DNA of 64,000 bases from Edaphochlamys debaryana (Eukaryota > Chlorophyta > Chlorophyceae > Chlamydomonadales): assembly GCA_016858145.1 (NCBI GenBank), contig JAEHOE010000156.1, forward strand, positions 62,001-126,000, read 5' to 3'. A program made the position numbers and the translations under genes. The notes under the pieces are model-generated. The model worked only from the letters and a program-made list of their open reading frames with translations. It was not told the origin of the DNA and did no database searches. This document shows positions 44,801-57,100 of this stretch, in pieces (the first letter of the stretch is position 1; every line of letters starts with the position of its first letter).

Positions 44801-46285
44801 ACGTGGATAACGTCCGGGTACTTGTGCACGTTGGACGAGCCGTACGTGGTCTGGGGGAGAGGACAACCAAGGGCAACGGTAAGGAACACGGGACATCCTC
44901 CCTGCCTCGGGCTCGCCAGTGGCCCCTTTCCACCTCCAGTGGGCAGTGAGGACAAAAGGGCGCTGCTTTAAAGTTACGATAGAGCTCCCTCTCCTCTCCC
45001 CCCGGACCTTGAGACGCGTCTCCAGCTGCCGGCGGTCGAAGGACGCTGCAACCGCATAGAAGGCCATGCGAATGGTTGTGGTGGCCACCTGGGGCGGGGG
45101 GGCCGCGAGCCGGGCCCCCGCCTGGCCCTTGTGGCCGTTGAGACCGTTGGCGGCTTTGCCCGCAGCCGTTGTCGTACGGGACGAGACGGCGGCGCCCGCC
45201 ACCAGCTCGCCGCCGGCGGTCGCCACGGCGGCTGCCAGGGCCGATGAAGACATCTCGCTGGTCCCGCCGTTGCTGCTGGTTCGAGGAGCGGAGGCCAGGG
45301 CGGTCAGACGAAGGGCTGCAATTCAACCACCCCTACCCTATACCCATTGCAAGAGGGGTGCGCACATACCTTCCAGCTGCTCCTCAGCCTAACTGGACTC
45401 GGCCCCGGCCCCTGTGCCCTGGCCCCGTAGCTCGCCTCTCCTTTCTGCCTTCCCTCCACGCCCTGCTCCTCCTGCCCCGCCCCCACCTGCTCCCCCCCCC
45501 CTCCCGCCCCCACCTGCTCTCCCCCTGCTGCTGCAGCGTGCTCCTCTCCGCCGCGTCCGGCAGCAGCACGCCCCCGTCCGAGTCGGAGGAGGACGTGGCG
45601 GCGATCCACTCGGGCCAGTCCATGGAGGTGAGGCTGCGGGGGGGGGGGGGAGGGGCACGAAAGGGGGAAGAGGTGAGGAGGTGAGGCCGGACGTTGGTGG
45701 AAACAGGGTACCCATACACATGCATGAGTGTGAAAGGGTTGGCAGTGGGTTTAGTGGGTGGCGTGCTACGACGGCTTGGATGACGCCAGGGCAAAGGACA
45801 CCGTGTGGGGCCCAATGGAATGAGTGAAGCACGGGATTCATGGGAGCATGCCGGCTGGGAGACCGCTGGGTAGGCAGGACGGGGAGCAGGGCATGCAAGG
45901 GGGGCAGAGGGCACGGAGTTTGCGGTCAGAGCCAGGTGGTGACAGGGAGGGCCCAGCCCCACCTGGAGTTATCCATGCCTTCGAGCGGGTCTGCCGAAGA
46001 CGAAGGGCTGGTCTTCTTGCTGCCCCCCAGCTTGATGCTGAAGCCTCCTCCTCCTGAGCCCTGGCGGTCCTGTGCTGCCGCGACAAGGAGTCCCCGATCG
46101 CGACGACATGTCTCCGATGCAGCCCATAGCGACGGGACGTGCGAAGCAGGGCTGGAACCAGTGGCCCGGGTGGCGCGGGCGGGTCGGGGCCATAGCGTGC
46201 CAAACGCCGTGACGGAAGCGTGCGACTTCCGGGCGCCTCGCCACGACAGCCGCGGCGCTGGCTGCAGATGCATCGCGCGTTCCAT
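41874..46285 (-). CDS. DUF155 (RMD1/RMND1-type) protein, copy 2
   Basis: Exons in transcript order: 46285-45963, 45633-45514, 45275-45008, 44850-44769, 44647-44553, 44232-43780, 43568-43458, 43269-43165, 42784-42698, 42434-42354, 42196-42110, 41948-41874, giving 628 aa. The exon order and DUF155 motifs match copy 1 (MAFYAVAASFDRRQLE, YGSSNVHKYPDVIHV, VFFFDFGVVACWALT, LGTPEFFWYAPDQMQ). The first exon has exactly the same length (323 nt) and encodes a similar Arg-rich leader (MERAMHLQPAPRLSWRG). Two introns of copy 1 are absent: the one before VATTTIRM and the one inside the LGTPEFFWY codons. The divergent Ala/Gly insert is about 18 residues shorter, and exon 2 is two codons longer (Gln-Gln). 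Both copies look functional. Confidence 0.88.
42450..42539. repeat. 45-bp tandem duplication in an intron of copy 2
   Basis: 42450-42494 and 42495-42539 are near-identical 45-bp units (ggagggaggtatgcagagat, then agcaccaat / cgcaccaat), directly after the exon starting at 42434. Confidence 0.85.
43065..43389 (-). repeat. Exon with partial copies of both its edges in the flanking introns
   Basis: The exon at 43269-43165 is flanked by ghosts. Its donor edge (43160-43193, ctcacccgccccagcagctg) recurs at 43065-43097. Its acceptor edge (43238-43272, cccagggcctcggtggcctgg) recurs at 43357-43389 with a few changes. Copy 1 shows no such ghosts at these places. Confidence 0.8.
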
Positions 46286-48140
46286 GGTTTGGGCTGGCCC
46301 TCAGCCCCCGAGGCCGCGGCACCAGCAAGCGATGGGCGTCCGGGACCGAGCTTGATGCCGGACGAGTACCGAGGCTAGATTTGTCGAGGGGAGCGCAAAA
46401 GGGTCCACAGAATAACAAGGTACAGCGGGTGGTGGACCGAGAACGAAAGAGGTGAAGCAAGCGCGAGACAGGTGTCGACGCCAATAGGGCTACTGGCGTG
46501 TTACGTGCGACCTATGCTCACTTCCTTGTGTGTATTTTGTGATCACTTGTTGCGACTGAAATAGGAAGAAGCCCGCAGCAGCGATCAACCAACTTGTGCG
46601 TGCAAGCCGGTGAACGCGTCTATGCAAGCACCCTCGACATTCCCGTGCTCCCAGATAGATCGCTAGTCACAAGACCATCACATATGGAACAGCTTTCGAC
46701 GGAGCGGGCGGTCGTGCGTGCCCGACCCCACACCATCCTCGGCCCCCGAGGACCCCGGCTGTATCCCCTCTCGTGCGCAAAGAGGCCGTTTCTTGGTATT
46801 CCTGTCGCTTCCTGTGCCTATGTTTCTGGCCATGCTCCATCATCTAGAGACCTTGCTATTCCTCAGTCTCGAGGTGCGTCGCCCCGCAAAGCAACCGACG
46901 AGGGCGGTCGCCGGTGATACTGGTGGCTGAAGGGCGCTTGAGCCATCGCTGACCTTCCTACGATACAGGGTTGGCTGAGGGCGCAAGGGAGCTTGCGTTA
47001 GGCATAGCTGTGGGTGCCTCCGGGAGCCAAGCTGGAGCTGGCGTTTGCGGCAGGTTTTTGGGCTGAGCCCCCGGTGCGTGCGTGCCTGCGTCACGCTGCG
47101 TGACTCACGCATGAACCTGCGATCAGTGCTGGTATCTTATCCGCCGCAGCCACCGAGCTTTGAAGGAACGGTCCCCCCCGGAAGGCTCGTTTCGTTCTTG
47201 CCACGAGCAAGAACGGACCTCCCACCAAGGCCGTTCCGTTCTTGTTGGGCTGGCAAGCAGCCCCCACGCCCTACGCAGCCCCACGTCCCTCATGCAACCC
47301 CACCCCATTGCGGCTAGGGCCTGCGTGTTCCAACGCCCTTGCCCTTCGACTGGACCGCACGCAGCCCTCTCACTCTTTAAAGCCTTCTCTTCATTGTGCA
47401 GCCCCATCCTGCATCCTGGCTGGGGCCCCGTGGGTTCCTGGACCCTTAGCCCTGCGCTTCCGTGGCTGGGGTACGCCTGCGGACTACCAGTTGGGCAAGA
47501 TTGGTGACCTGTCAAGACCCGAAACCTTCTTGCCTAGGAGAAAGAACGGGTGGCTGGAAACGGCTGAACTGTCCGAAGCACGGCAAGAACGGGTGCAAAA
47601 AAAAGAGCCGAAAAGAGCCGAAAAGAGCAAAAAGAAGAAGATACCAGCACTGCCTGCGATTCACGGCCCCTACGGTAACTTATGGCGGCGTGGGTTCAGT
47701 CCGTGCGCTGTGGGGCGTAGTGCTTGATTGCGCGGCCCCAGTGCTGTCCGGCCTCGTGGGGTTTGGGGCTCGGCCCTTTTCCCTGTCCTGAGGAGGACAG
47801 ACACCCTTGTTGGGATCGACCAGGGACCAGGACCCATACATACTGCCGTGCCGCTGCTGGGGCGGATTGGCCTACGCCCTAAGCCCTTGTCCTTGTAATA
47901 GTGACAACAACGTCAGGGATTTCTTTAACCTACTTGCACCTCTGCTCTGCCAGCGCTGTCCACGTTGTCATCCGGGGCCTAACGCTCCTTCAGCTCCCTT
48001 CTTGCCCGCTTCACGCGCCTGCCATCATCCACCCGCCCCCGCCGCTTGCATAGCGACCCTCCCACAATGAACACTAACTCAAGTTGCTCGCTCTCCATCC
48101 CCACTTCTCCAACCCCACGCCGGCCCTCACCCGCAGCGCT
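46286..48140. other. Intergenic, 1.9 kb
   Basis: It should hold the promoter of DUF155 copy 2 and the 3' UTR of the ciliary gene. Seen: a small hairpin (cgttcttg/caagaacg at 47193-47215), a purine-rich aaaagagccg run near 47597-47640, and less GC-rich sequence than the genes. No domain found in any open frame. Confidence 0.4.
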
Positions 48141-51100
48141 TCAGCCCCGCCGCGTGTTTCTGGAGGACTGAGACGTCCCCGGCCGCGACCCCATACTCCC
48201 AGGAGACCCCGGCACGCCTCCCGCCCCCGCCGCATACGCACGCGACAGCCCCGCCCCCGCGCCGCCGCTGTGCACCACCCCGCTCCCCGGCCGGCTGGGG
48301 TAAAGAGGCCCCGAGCCGCCCCCGCTGCTGCTGCGCGGATTGCTCGCCGGCCGCTTCTGCACCCCCGGCAGCGGCAGCCCCGACGCCGGCCGCGATCCAC
48401 CAGGCCCAGCCGGGCCCGGGCCCGGGCCTGGGCCTGGGCCCGCACCCGACCCAAATCGCCCCATGCCTCCAGCCCGCGTAGGCGTCGTGGCACCCAGCCC
48501 CGCGCCGCCCACACTCCCCCGACTGACTCCTCGGCTCCCCATGATGGACACCTGCCCCGAGACCCTCCCGCCGCGTCGAGAGGGCGGCGGCAGCGGCGCA
48601 CGTGCGTCGGGCGGGGCCCAGGCAGTGGGTGGGGCCAGGGCCGGGAAGTTGCGGGCGTGTGTGGTGGACAGCTCCGCCGCCAGCCGCTCCAGCTCCTCGC
48701 CCTGCTGCTGCGCGATGGCTCGCAGCTGGGCGTTGGTCACGATGTTGCGCATGTGGCGCCGCTGGGCGGCGTCCTCGGCGGCCTGGGGGTGAAGCGTGTG
48801 TGGAGGGGTGGTGTGGTGGGTTGATGAGGGGGTGTTGGTGGGCTGGCGTGATGTGGTAGAGGCCGGGGAAACGCGCCTTCAGCGCCATCTGTACCCCCTC
48901 CCCCCGTCACCACCCCCCCTCCCCGCCCGCCCACCTGCGCGCTGCTCATCATGGTGTGCATGCGGCTGCTCTCCTGGTACGCCCCCTCCGCGGCCGCCTC
49001 GGCAATGGCCAGCTCCCCCGCCTCAGCGCCGCCCCGGGCCACGCGGCTGCCCAGGCCCGCCCACTGCCGCTGCCGCAGCTCCAGCCTGCGGAGGGTAGGC
49101 ACGGTGTGATGCGCCTCGCAAGCGGCAAGCCCCATGCAAGTTCTTGTGCAGTTTCACGCACGAGGGGACAGATACGAAACCGCTGGCGCGCACCTGTGTC
49201 CGTGCAGGTTGGCCGAGGACTGCATGAGGATGGCCAGGCGCGCCTCGTCCGCCAGTCGGTCCACGATGGCGGGGTCGCGCAGGGCGGCCTGGGGCGGGTG
49301 GGACAGGGCGGGAGTGGGGAGTGTGAGGAGAAGAAATAAAGGAATATGGTGACGCATGGGGCTGGAGAGGAACCCTGTCACATTTCCTGAAACCCAAAGG
49401 ATTGGTGCTGAAGTCAAGGAGGACATGAGGACCGGCCCCGAAGCTCCTAGCACCGGCCCCGTTGGATCGGCGCCCCCATGCACCCCCACTCCAAACAGGC
49501 CCTTACGGGCCCCGCCCCCTGGGCCCGCCCACCTGCAGGTCCTTGGTCACGTGCAGCAGCTGCAGCTCCGTGAGCCGCTGCGCCGCGTGTGTGCCCGCCA
49601 TGTCGCCCGCCTGCACCTCCCACAGCGCCAGGTTGATCTTGCGGCGGGTGCCGCGGAGCGTCTCCAGCAGCTCGATCTGGGTCGGGGTGGGTGCGTGGGG
49701 TGGTTGGGGGTGGTTGATGGTTGGGTGGGTGGTTGATGGTTGGGTGGGTGGTTGATGGTTGGGTGGGTGGTTGATGGTTGGGTGGATGGGTTTGGGCGTG
49801 GGGTGGGCGAGGGTGGGTGGGGGGTGGCGGGAGTGGGTGGGGGGTGGGCGGGAGTGGGTGGGGGTGGGCTAGGTGGGTGAGCGGGTCGGTGAGGGAAGCC
49901 GGATTTAGGGTGGGGCGGCCCGCTGGGGCGACAAAATGATGGTGTGATAAAAGCATTCGAGAGGGAGACATGACCGAGGCATAAGCGAAGGAGCTCTCCA
50001 AGAAGTAGCGACTTCGTCAAAGGCGGTTGTCCAACTCGAAGGCGGGTGCCCAACCCTGGCCAGTCATCGGACAACAACGGACGGGACGGTCGGCCTCACC
50101 TTGCCCTCGCCCCTGTCCAGCACCTCCTCGTTGAGCGTCTCGATGCGCGAGCGGTGCAGGATGACCGCACCCGCCAGCACGTCGCCAGCGGCCACGACAT
50201 CCCCAGGGCGCTCGGGCAGCTCGACCTGGAGGGAGGCGGGCGGGCAAGGGCGTAAAAAGGGGTACAGACGGATGCAGTGAGGACGAGGTCGGGGCACAGG
50301 GGTTGCAAAGGGAATGAAAGCCTGGGCTGAGAGGTGGGGAGCGTGTTGGGAGCAGCATAGAATCTCGGATCGGGCAAGCGGCGGACACAGCACGCGTCAG
50401 ATGGCGCGCGACCGCGGGGCAGCCTCGCCGTGGCGTGGCCCCTCAGACCGCGTTGCCCCGAGCTCAAACCCCTTAGCCTCCACTCCTCACCTGTCCGTTG
50501 CGCAGGCGGTAGGTGAGGCTCACGTCCAGGGCGAGGCGCGCGGCTGCGTCCCGGAGGGCGGCGGCGCGGGCGCCCGCCTCCTCCAGCTGCGGACCAAAAA
50601 GGAGGAGGGGGCCAGAGGAGTTGAGGGGATGGGGCAGGGCAGAGCGCGCACCAAGTCGAGGCGCTGCGTTGGAGTCCAGAGATCCGTCCACATAAAGCCT
50701 TAAACTCATGCTACTCTGGGCTATCTCTGGGTTGCCTCGTTCCCGGCCGCGCCTTCCCGTCATCCTACCCCACCTCACCCCACCCCACCCCACCCCACCC
50801 CACCCCACCCCACCCCACCCCACCCCACCCCACCCCACCCCACCTGTGCCTCCATCTCCGCGTCCTCCATCTCCAGCCAGTCCAGCTGAGCGGCCAGCAG
50901 GGAGGCCACGCGCCAAGTGTCCTCGGCCTCCTGGGGGGTGATGGGATAAAAGCGGGGGGTTGCGAAAGTCAGGAAGTTTGCGGGAATGGAGAGCCTCCTT
51001 TCAATACAAAAGGAGGGATCATCACTGATGGGAGTTACGGCCTGCCCGCGGACGGTAATATGTGTGAGCACATGGGCAGCCCCCCAGGAGGAGTCAGCAG

Positions 51101-54100
51101 CACGTTCAGCTTCCCGCACCTTCTCGAGGTCGACCCGCGTGTTCCGGAACTCGAGCAGCCGGATCCAGCTGGCGTCGTCCATTCCCTCGGGCCGCTCGCG
51201 GGACAGCAGCGGGTCCTCATCGGCGGGCTGGGGGCCGGGATGGGGTGGGCAGGAACGAGTGCTCAGTATCGGAAGAAGGGGCGAAGGTGGATGGCCAGTC
51301 GTCTGCTGCATGGCCAAGGGCGTTTGTGTACTATGTGCTTGCGCAGGTCCCTTTATCGTCCGTTTGTACCCCCACGTGTTGGCCCCTCTGCTTTTTATTG
51401 GTCAGCACGGGTCCCCAAAGGGGGTGTGGGTCCCACCTCGTTGGACGCCTCCTTGTTGAGGCCCAGGCCGCCGCCCTGCGTCGTGCTGCGGACCTGGGGG
51501 GGCAAGAGGGACACACAAGGGGCCGACAAGGTGGTGACTCGTCCGCGGACACACGCAGGATACCCACCAAGTCAACCCACCCACCCGCTCTTCCACGGCC
51601 CTCGGACCTCCTCCCTACCGACCACCACATGCACCCGGCGGAACTCTCTTCAAGCCCCATCTCAGGGACCTCCTCCCTCCAGCTGATCACATGCACCCTC
51701 CTCCCCACAAGCTCCCCTCTGCTGTGCCGGTAGCCACCCGCCCCTTCCCCATCTCGCTCGGCACCAAGTACCCCCTCCCCCTCCCTTCCCCTGCCCCCTC
51801 CCTCCCACATCCTCACCGACAGCGACCTCCGACCCGAAATGGAGCCCGTGAAGGACACCCCGGCCAGCCCCGCCGCCGCGGGCACGCCCCCGTCGGCCGT
51901 GTTGCCCGTGGACGTCAGCCCGCCGCCGCCCGTGCCGCCGCCGCCCCCCTCCGTGCCGCCGCTGTGCAGCCCCGCCAGCGCCTCCGCTGCGCCCGTGAGG
52001 AAGGGGTCAAACACGCGGCGCACGGCATCCACCTGGAGGGGGTGGAGGGGTGGGTTTAGGGTTTAGGGCTCAGGGTTCAGGCGAACAAGAAACCAGGGAT
52101 TGGCATGACAGGAGGCAGCGGAGAGGTGGAGTGGGGTGTATGGAAGGGTCCACGACGTTCAACCGGGAAATTGGGTCGAAGGTTGGTACAAACCGAGCCA
52201 TTGAGTGGGCAGCCAAGGCGGTAGGGGAATGCGTACGTGACTAGCAGGGCAACTGAAGCGGGTAGATGGAGCTCCAAGGGCCACCTGGCGGCAGATCCAA
52301 TCTGACAATAACTGTAGCAATCCCTGTCCCCTCTCCCTCTTCCCTCGTGCCCTCACCCGGTACGGGTCCAGGTCCCCCAGTGCCGCCGCAGGGATGACCC
52401 CAAGCAGACCCAGGTCACGGACCAGGGCGCTGGCGGACAGGCCTGGGGGTGAGGGCGGTGGTGGAGGTGGGGGTGGGGGCGAGGATGAAACAGGAAAGCC
52501 TGTAAGCAGCGGCCTGGACCCCGTCACCTTTGTTCCGGGCCAGCGCTCCCCTCCCAGGGGCTGCAAGCGAGCATTCGCCGGTGCAGCCCCTGCCGTTTCC
52601 TTCGCATTTCCTTAGTCGTCCACCCACCGTTCGCCACTGCATATGTAGCACGGGCTGCCTCACATTCGCGTCCCACATGAACCCCGAGCTGCCCCTAGCT
52701 GCCCTCCCCTCCCTGCCCTTCCGAACCCCCAAACCCTGCTCACCATCCGCCACCATCTGCAACATGGGGTCCAGCGCCCGCCCCGCCTTCTCCTGCAGCG
52801 CCCGCAGCCGCAGCCCGGGCGGTCGCGTCACAATGCCGCGCCCCGTGCCCGCCCCGCCGCCTCCACCGCCGCTGCCTGCCGCTCCTGACGCTGAGCCCGA
52901 GCCCGTGCCTCCATCGCCGCCGGCGGTTGTGTCGTCTGCCCACGCCACCCCCACGTGTATGCCCTGGGGGCCGGGGACAGCAGGGAGCGTCAGGTTAGGA
53001 AGGCGAACCGGGCTAGTGAGGGGGCAATCAGGGGGGCCTGACGGCGGGGAAAGGCATCTGGGAGGTTGCCCAGGGCAACCCAAGCAAGGGCAGTGCATGC
53101 GCAGTATCGGCAGCATCGGGACCTGCAGGTGAGCGCCGTTCTCGGCAGACGCTGGCAGTTGAGCAGGTGAACGATCGATCACCGCCAGGGCACCTCATCA
53201 CCCTAGCGTCCTCGGCCCTACCCCCACCTGTCTCGTCATGGATCGGGGCAGCGAGCGGTGCCGGCGCATGGAGAGAGAGGCAGCGATGCCGCGGGGCCCG
53301 TCCTCCAGGGGCTGACCGGAGTGGGGTGGGGTGGGGTGGGGTGGGGAGGGGTGGGGAGGAGGCAGGAAGGGGGGAGCAGCATGCCCGGGATGAGTAAGGG
53401 TACCCTTGCACACAGACCCCGCCACTCGCCAGGAGGCAGGGCGATGGCAAAGGGTGCAATGAAGGGGGTTTCAGTTGTCAGCCAACCATGTCTGGTGGCC
53501 CGCGGCCGCACCCGCCACGCCCGAGACTGCATCGAAACCCCTGCCATGTCCACCCTCCGCACGAGTCTGCATCCCGCAGGGCACCCCTGCATCCGCTCCG
53601 ATCTGCATCTCCACCGCCACCCGCCACCACCCGCCGCCCTCCGCCTGCACCCACCGACGCGGGCCTCTGCGCCTGGTGCCTGGCCGCGAAGTCCTGCAGA
53701 GGCGAGCCGGGCCGCGGGGGCGGCCGCGCTAGCAGCGCCATATCCGCCACCACAGACCTGGGGGTGTGGCGGGCAGCACGTCAGGCAGGCAGGAGGCAGC
53801 AGCAGCAGCCGCCTACGCACAGTCTGGGTACTGTTCCTTTCCGTTCGCTCCGGCTGTTCTTCCACAGCTTGCTAAGAACGGTCCGTGTTCCTTACACCTT
53901 GCTTTCGGCTGTCGCTAGAATAGGAGCGGTGGACTGGGTACGGACCTGGGCGTGGTGAGCAGGACGTCCGGGAGCGCGGGGCCGCCCCCGCCTCCGCCGG
54001 GGAGGCCGGACATGCCCCCCACCAGGGAGGGCAGGCCGTGGCCGCCGATGGAGGAGATCGCCCCCACCCCTGACAGGGCCTCGGCCCCGGGGCGGCGGGA

Positions 54101-57100
54101 GCCGATGCGGGCGATGGAGGCCTGGCGGGCTGAGGGAAAGAGGAGGAGGGGCAGGTAGGGGGAGGGGAGCGGGGCGAGCGGAGGTCAGTCCGGTCTGTAG
54201 ACGTCAAATCTCCAGTACCGCAGACCAGGAACGAAGCCCTCTCAAGCGAGCTGCAAGGTACGGTACAACCACTTGGCCATTGGCACTTGCACTCACTCGA
54301 AGACACGGAGGCGCTGCGGGACAGGCCCGGGTCTCGCCCGACACCGCCGGCCTCCAGCGCCGCCGCCAGGGCCGCACCCTCGGGGCTCTTGCCCAGCAGG
54401 TCCAGCGCACTCTTGCGGGGGAGCTTGGCGCCGGCGTGCGCGCCCGGCGGGTGACCGTTGCCGGTTGGCGACGCGCCGTTGGCGGCTGGTGCTGAGTCGG
54501 TTGACGAGCCGGAAGCCAGCAGGAAGGTGCGGTCGCGGTAGACCTTCTGTGCGTCGTCCCAGAGCTCGGGTCGAGAGCTGAACTCGCGGCGGAAGGCTTT
54601 GTCCACCTGCGGGTAGATAAGGGGCAAGATAAGGACCTCAGCGTAAGGAAAGGGTACATGGATAGGGTATGTAGATTAGGGATAGAGGGACAGGGTGAGG
54701 TAATGTGGGCCTTTGCCTTGTCCACCTGCGGGCCGTGGGGAAGGTTTGGGGGCCAGGGGGGTGCGGTGGGGTGGGACTCAGGTGTGTGCACTCATGAACG
54801 CGGGTTTAGAGGGACTGGGTCCAAGGAGAGGAAGTTTCTCTGACTTCCGTTGGGCCGCACAACCCAATGACAAATTTACTCAAGCTACTCTCTTGCATTT
54901 CAGATCCCCTCCCACCTGTTTCTCCGAGAGGGAAACGTCGTCATACGCCCGAGTGGCGGCGGCGACCTGGGGGAAGGGGGGGGGGGCGACGGAAGCTGAC
55001 CAAAGGCCGGGGCTGCAGCCTTAAGCCGCCTGCACACGTTCATCCGCCTGTGCACCAGTCTTGCGTGCAACCCTCCAAAGCCCCCTCCCTTCCTCTCCCT
55101 TCCCTTTCTTCCCCTCTCCCATCCCCTCCCCCTTCACCCACGCCTTCTCCCCCCCAAACCCTCACCTTGGCGTCCAGAGCCTGCACCAGCCCAGTGCGCC
55201 GCGCCCTCCGCGCCGTCAGCGCCCCCAGCTGCTTCCCCAGCGCCGACCGCACCGCCTCCGAGGCCGCCAGCGCCGTCACCACGGCGGCGGTGTCGAGGGC
55301 GCGCCGCTCCTGGTGCACCACCTCCATGTCCATGCGCACCTGTACGGCAGGTGTCGTGTGTACGGCATGCGTGTACGGCAGGTGAGTCATAGCGCACGGC
55401 ATGTGACGGCCGGCGCAGAGGCGGGCATGAAAGAGTGTGGATGGAGCGCGTTGTCAATGACGCTAGTTTTGCTGGGCTCCCTCCGTTATACTTTGCAGGG
55501 AAAAGGGCAGCGCCCACCTTGGCGTTTGCCAGTCGCGTGAGGTCCACGTTGACCCCCGCCGCTGTGTCGGCGATGTCCACCTCCAGCGCCCGCCGCTCCG
55601 CCTCCAGCAGCCGCCGCTGCTTCTCGAGCTCCTCGGCCAGCTCCTGGGGGGTTGGGGGTGGGGGACGGAGGGTTGGTGGTGTTGGGGAGACAGCGCAGTG
55701 ATGGTTGCAGTGAGCAATGTGGGGAGGGAGGCATGGGTGACGCGGGGCTGAGTGGTTGTCGCCCCCTCATTCGCAGTTCCGGGCCGTCGGGTCGACCCAC
55801 CGAGCGCTTTCGCTCCCACTCGATAAGCTTCTGGCGCTGGTCCTTGTTCATCTGGCCGGCGGGGAGGTCCATCCAGGCCTCGCGAACCTGCGCGGAAGCC
55901 GAGGAGGGTTACACAGAAGTGCAGGGCAGGGTGCAAAGGAATGAGACAGCGGTGCAGGGTGCAGGGAGAAAGTGGCAGGGTCGGATCATGGATAGGGGTG
56001 CGTCTGGCCGACGCATTAGGGCACTCTCTAGACCCTGCTTCAGTACAAGTTCAGCCGCACCCCTCCTACCCAGCCCCACCAGGCGGTTTTTGCCGGCCTT
56101 GGAGGTGCGTGTGGCCTGGGGGTTGTTGTTCATCATCTCCTGAAGGGGAGGGAGGGAGGGAGGGAGGCAGAGGGCAGCGACCGGGGCGACGCCTCAGGCC
56201 GCCGTTGGCTGCGTGCCAGCACCCCGCGCCCCCGGGCCGGGTCCGATACCCGTCCTGCCACACCGGCAAATCGCGTGCCCGTTTCCCTCCCTCTGCTGGC
56301 CGCGTGCCAGCATGCTGCGCCAAGTCCCCCCGGTCCGAGCCCAGTACGGTCATCTGCTACACCCGCGACAACCCTGCCCGCCCCGGCCCCCCATCCCCAA
56401 CCCCAGCCCCCCTCGCCTTGAGCGCCCTGTTGCGTGCGTCGTCCGCCTCGGCCTTGCGCCGCGCCTCGTCCTCGGCGGCAGCCAGGGCGGCGCGGCGGGA
56501 GAGCTCCTCGGGGGACACGTACTTGGGGGCTGGGGGGCGGAGGGGGAGGGAGAGGGGGCGACGGTTGGGGGGTTTGGAGTTTGGTTGGGACTCGAGAGAC
56601 ACTTGTTGGGAGCAACCCGAAACTGTAACGGGACGGCCTCAGGTCGTTTCAATCCCCGGCGCGCAGAGAGCTGCTTGCTTCTCTGCTTTCGCCACACCCT
56701 TCTTACAATGGAGGCCCGCCCCGGGGCGGGCCCTCCTGCCCGCACATTGAGGGTACACATACAATGTGGGAGAGCCAATCCTAGCTCGCAGATCGCATCC
56801 TCGGAAACCTTCCTTGCGCACGCCCCCACCCTGGCCGCTCACCCGTCACCTCCTCGTCCCTGACCTCCGCCAGGGCCTCCATCTCCTCCTCCGGCCGCCA
56901 AGCATAGAACCCGCCGGGCACGTGATCAGGTGCGGGCGGCGGCGGCTCGAACGGCGGCGCGGGGGCGGTCCCGGGCGCGGGGCCGCTGGCCGCAGTGCCA
57001 GCGCCCGCGGCGCCCACGCCGCCTGCGCCTGGGCCAGAGGTGGCGGCGGGGGAGGCGGCTGCCGCCACATCTTCGGCCTCGGCCGCCAGCTTGGTGAGGT

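Noticed and set aside
47242..47791. Plus-strand coding region in 46286-48140
   Set aside because: Frames are open but show no domain, and the tract includes simple purine repeats.
52050..52080. Telomere-like TTTAGGG motifs
   Set aside because: Only two to three imperfect units inside an intron; no array.
53080..53160. Additional exon of the CFAP43-family gene reading VPMLPILRMHCPC
   Set aside because: It would need to run into the next exon with no donor; neighbouring exons already join in phase without it.
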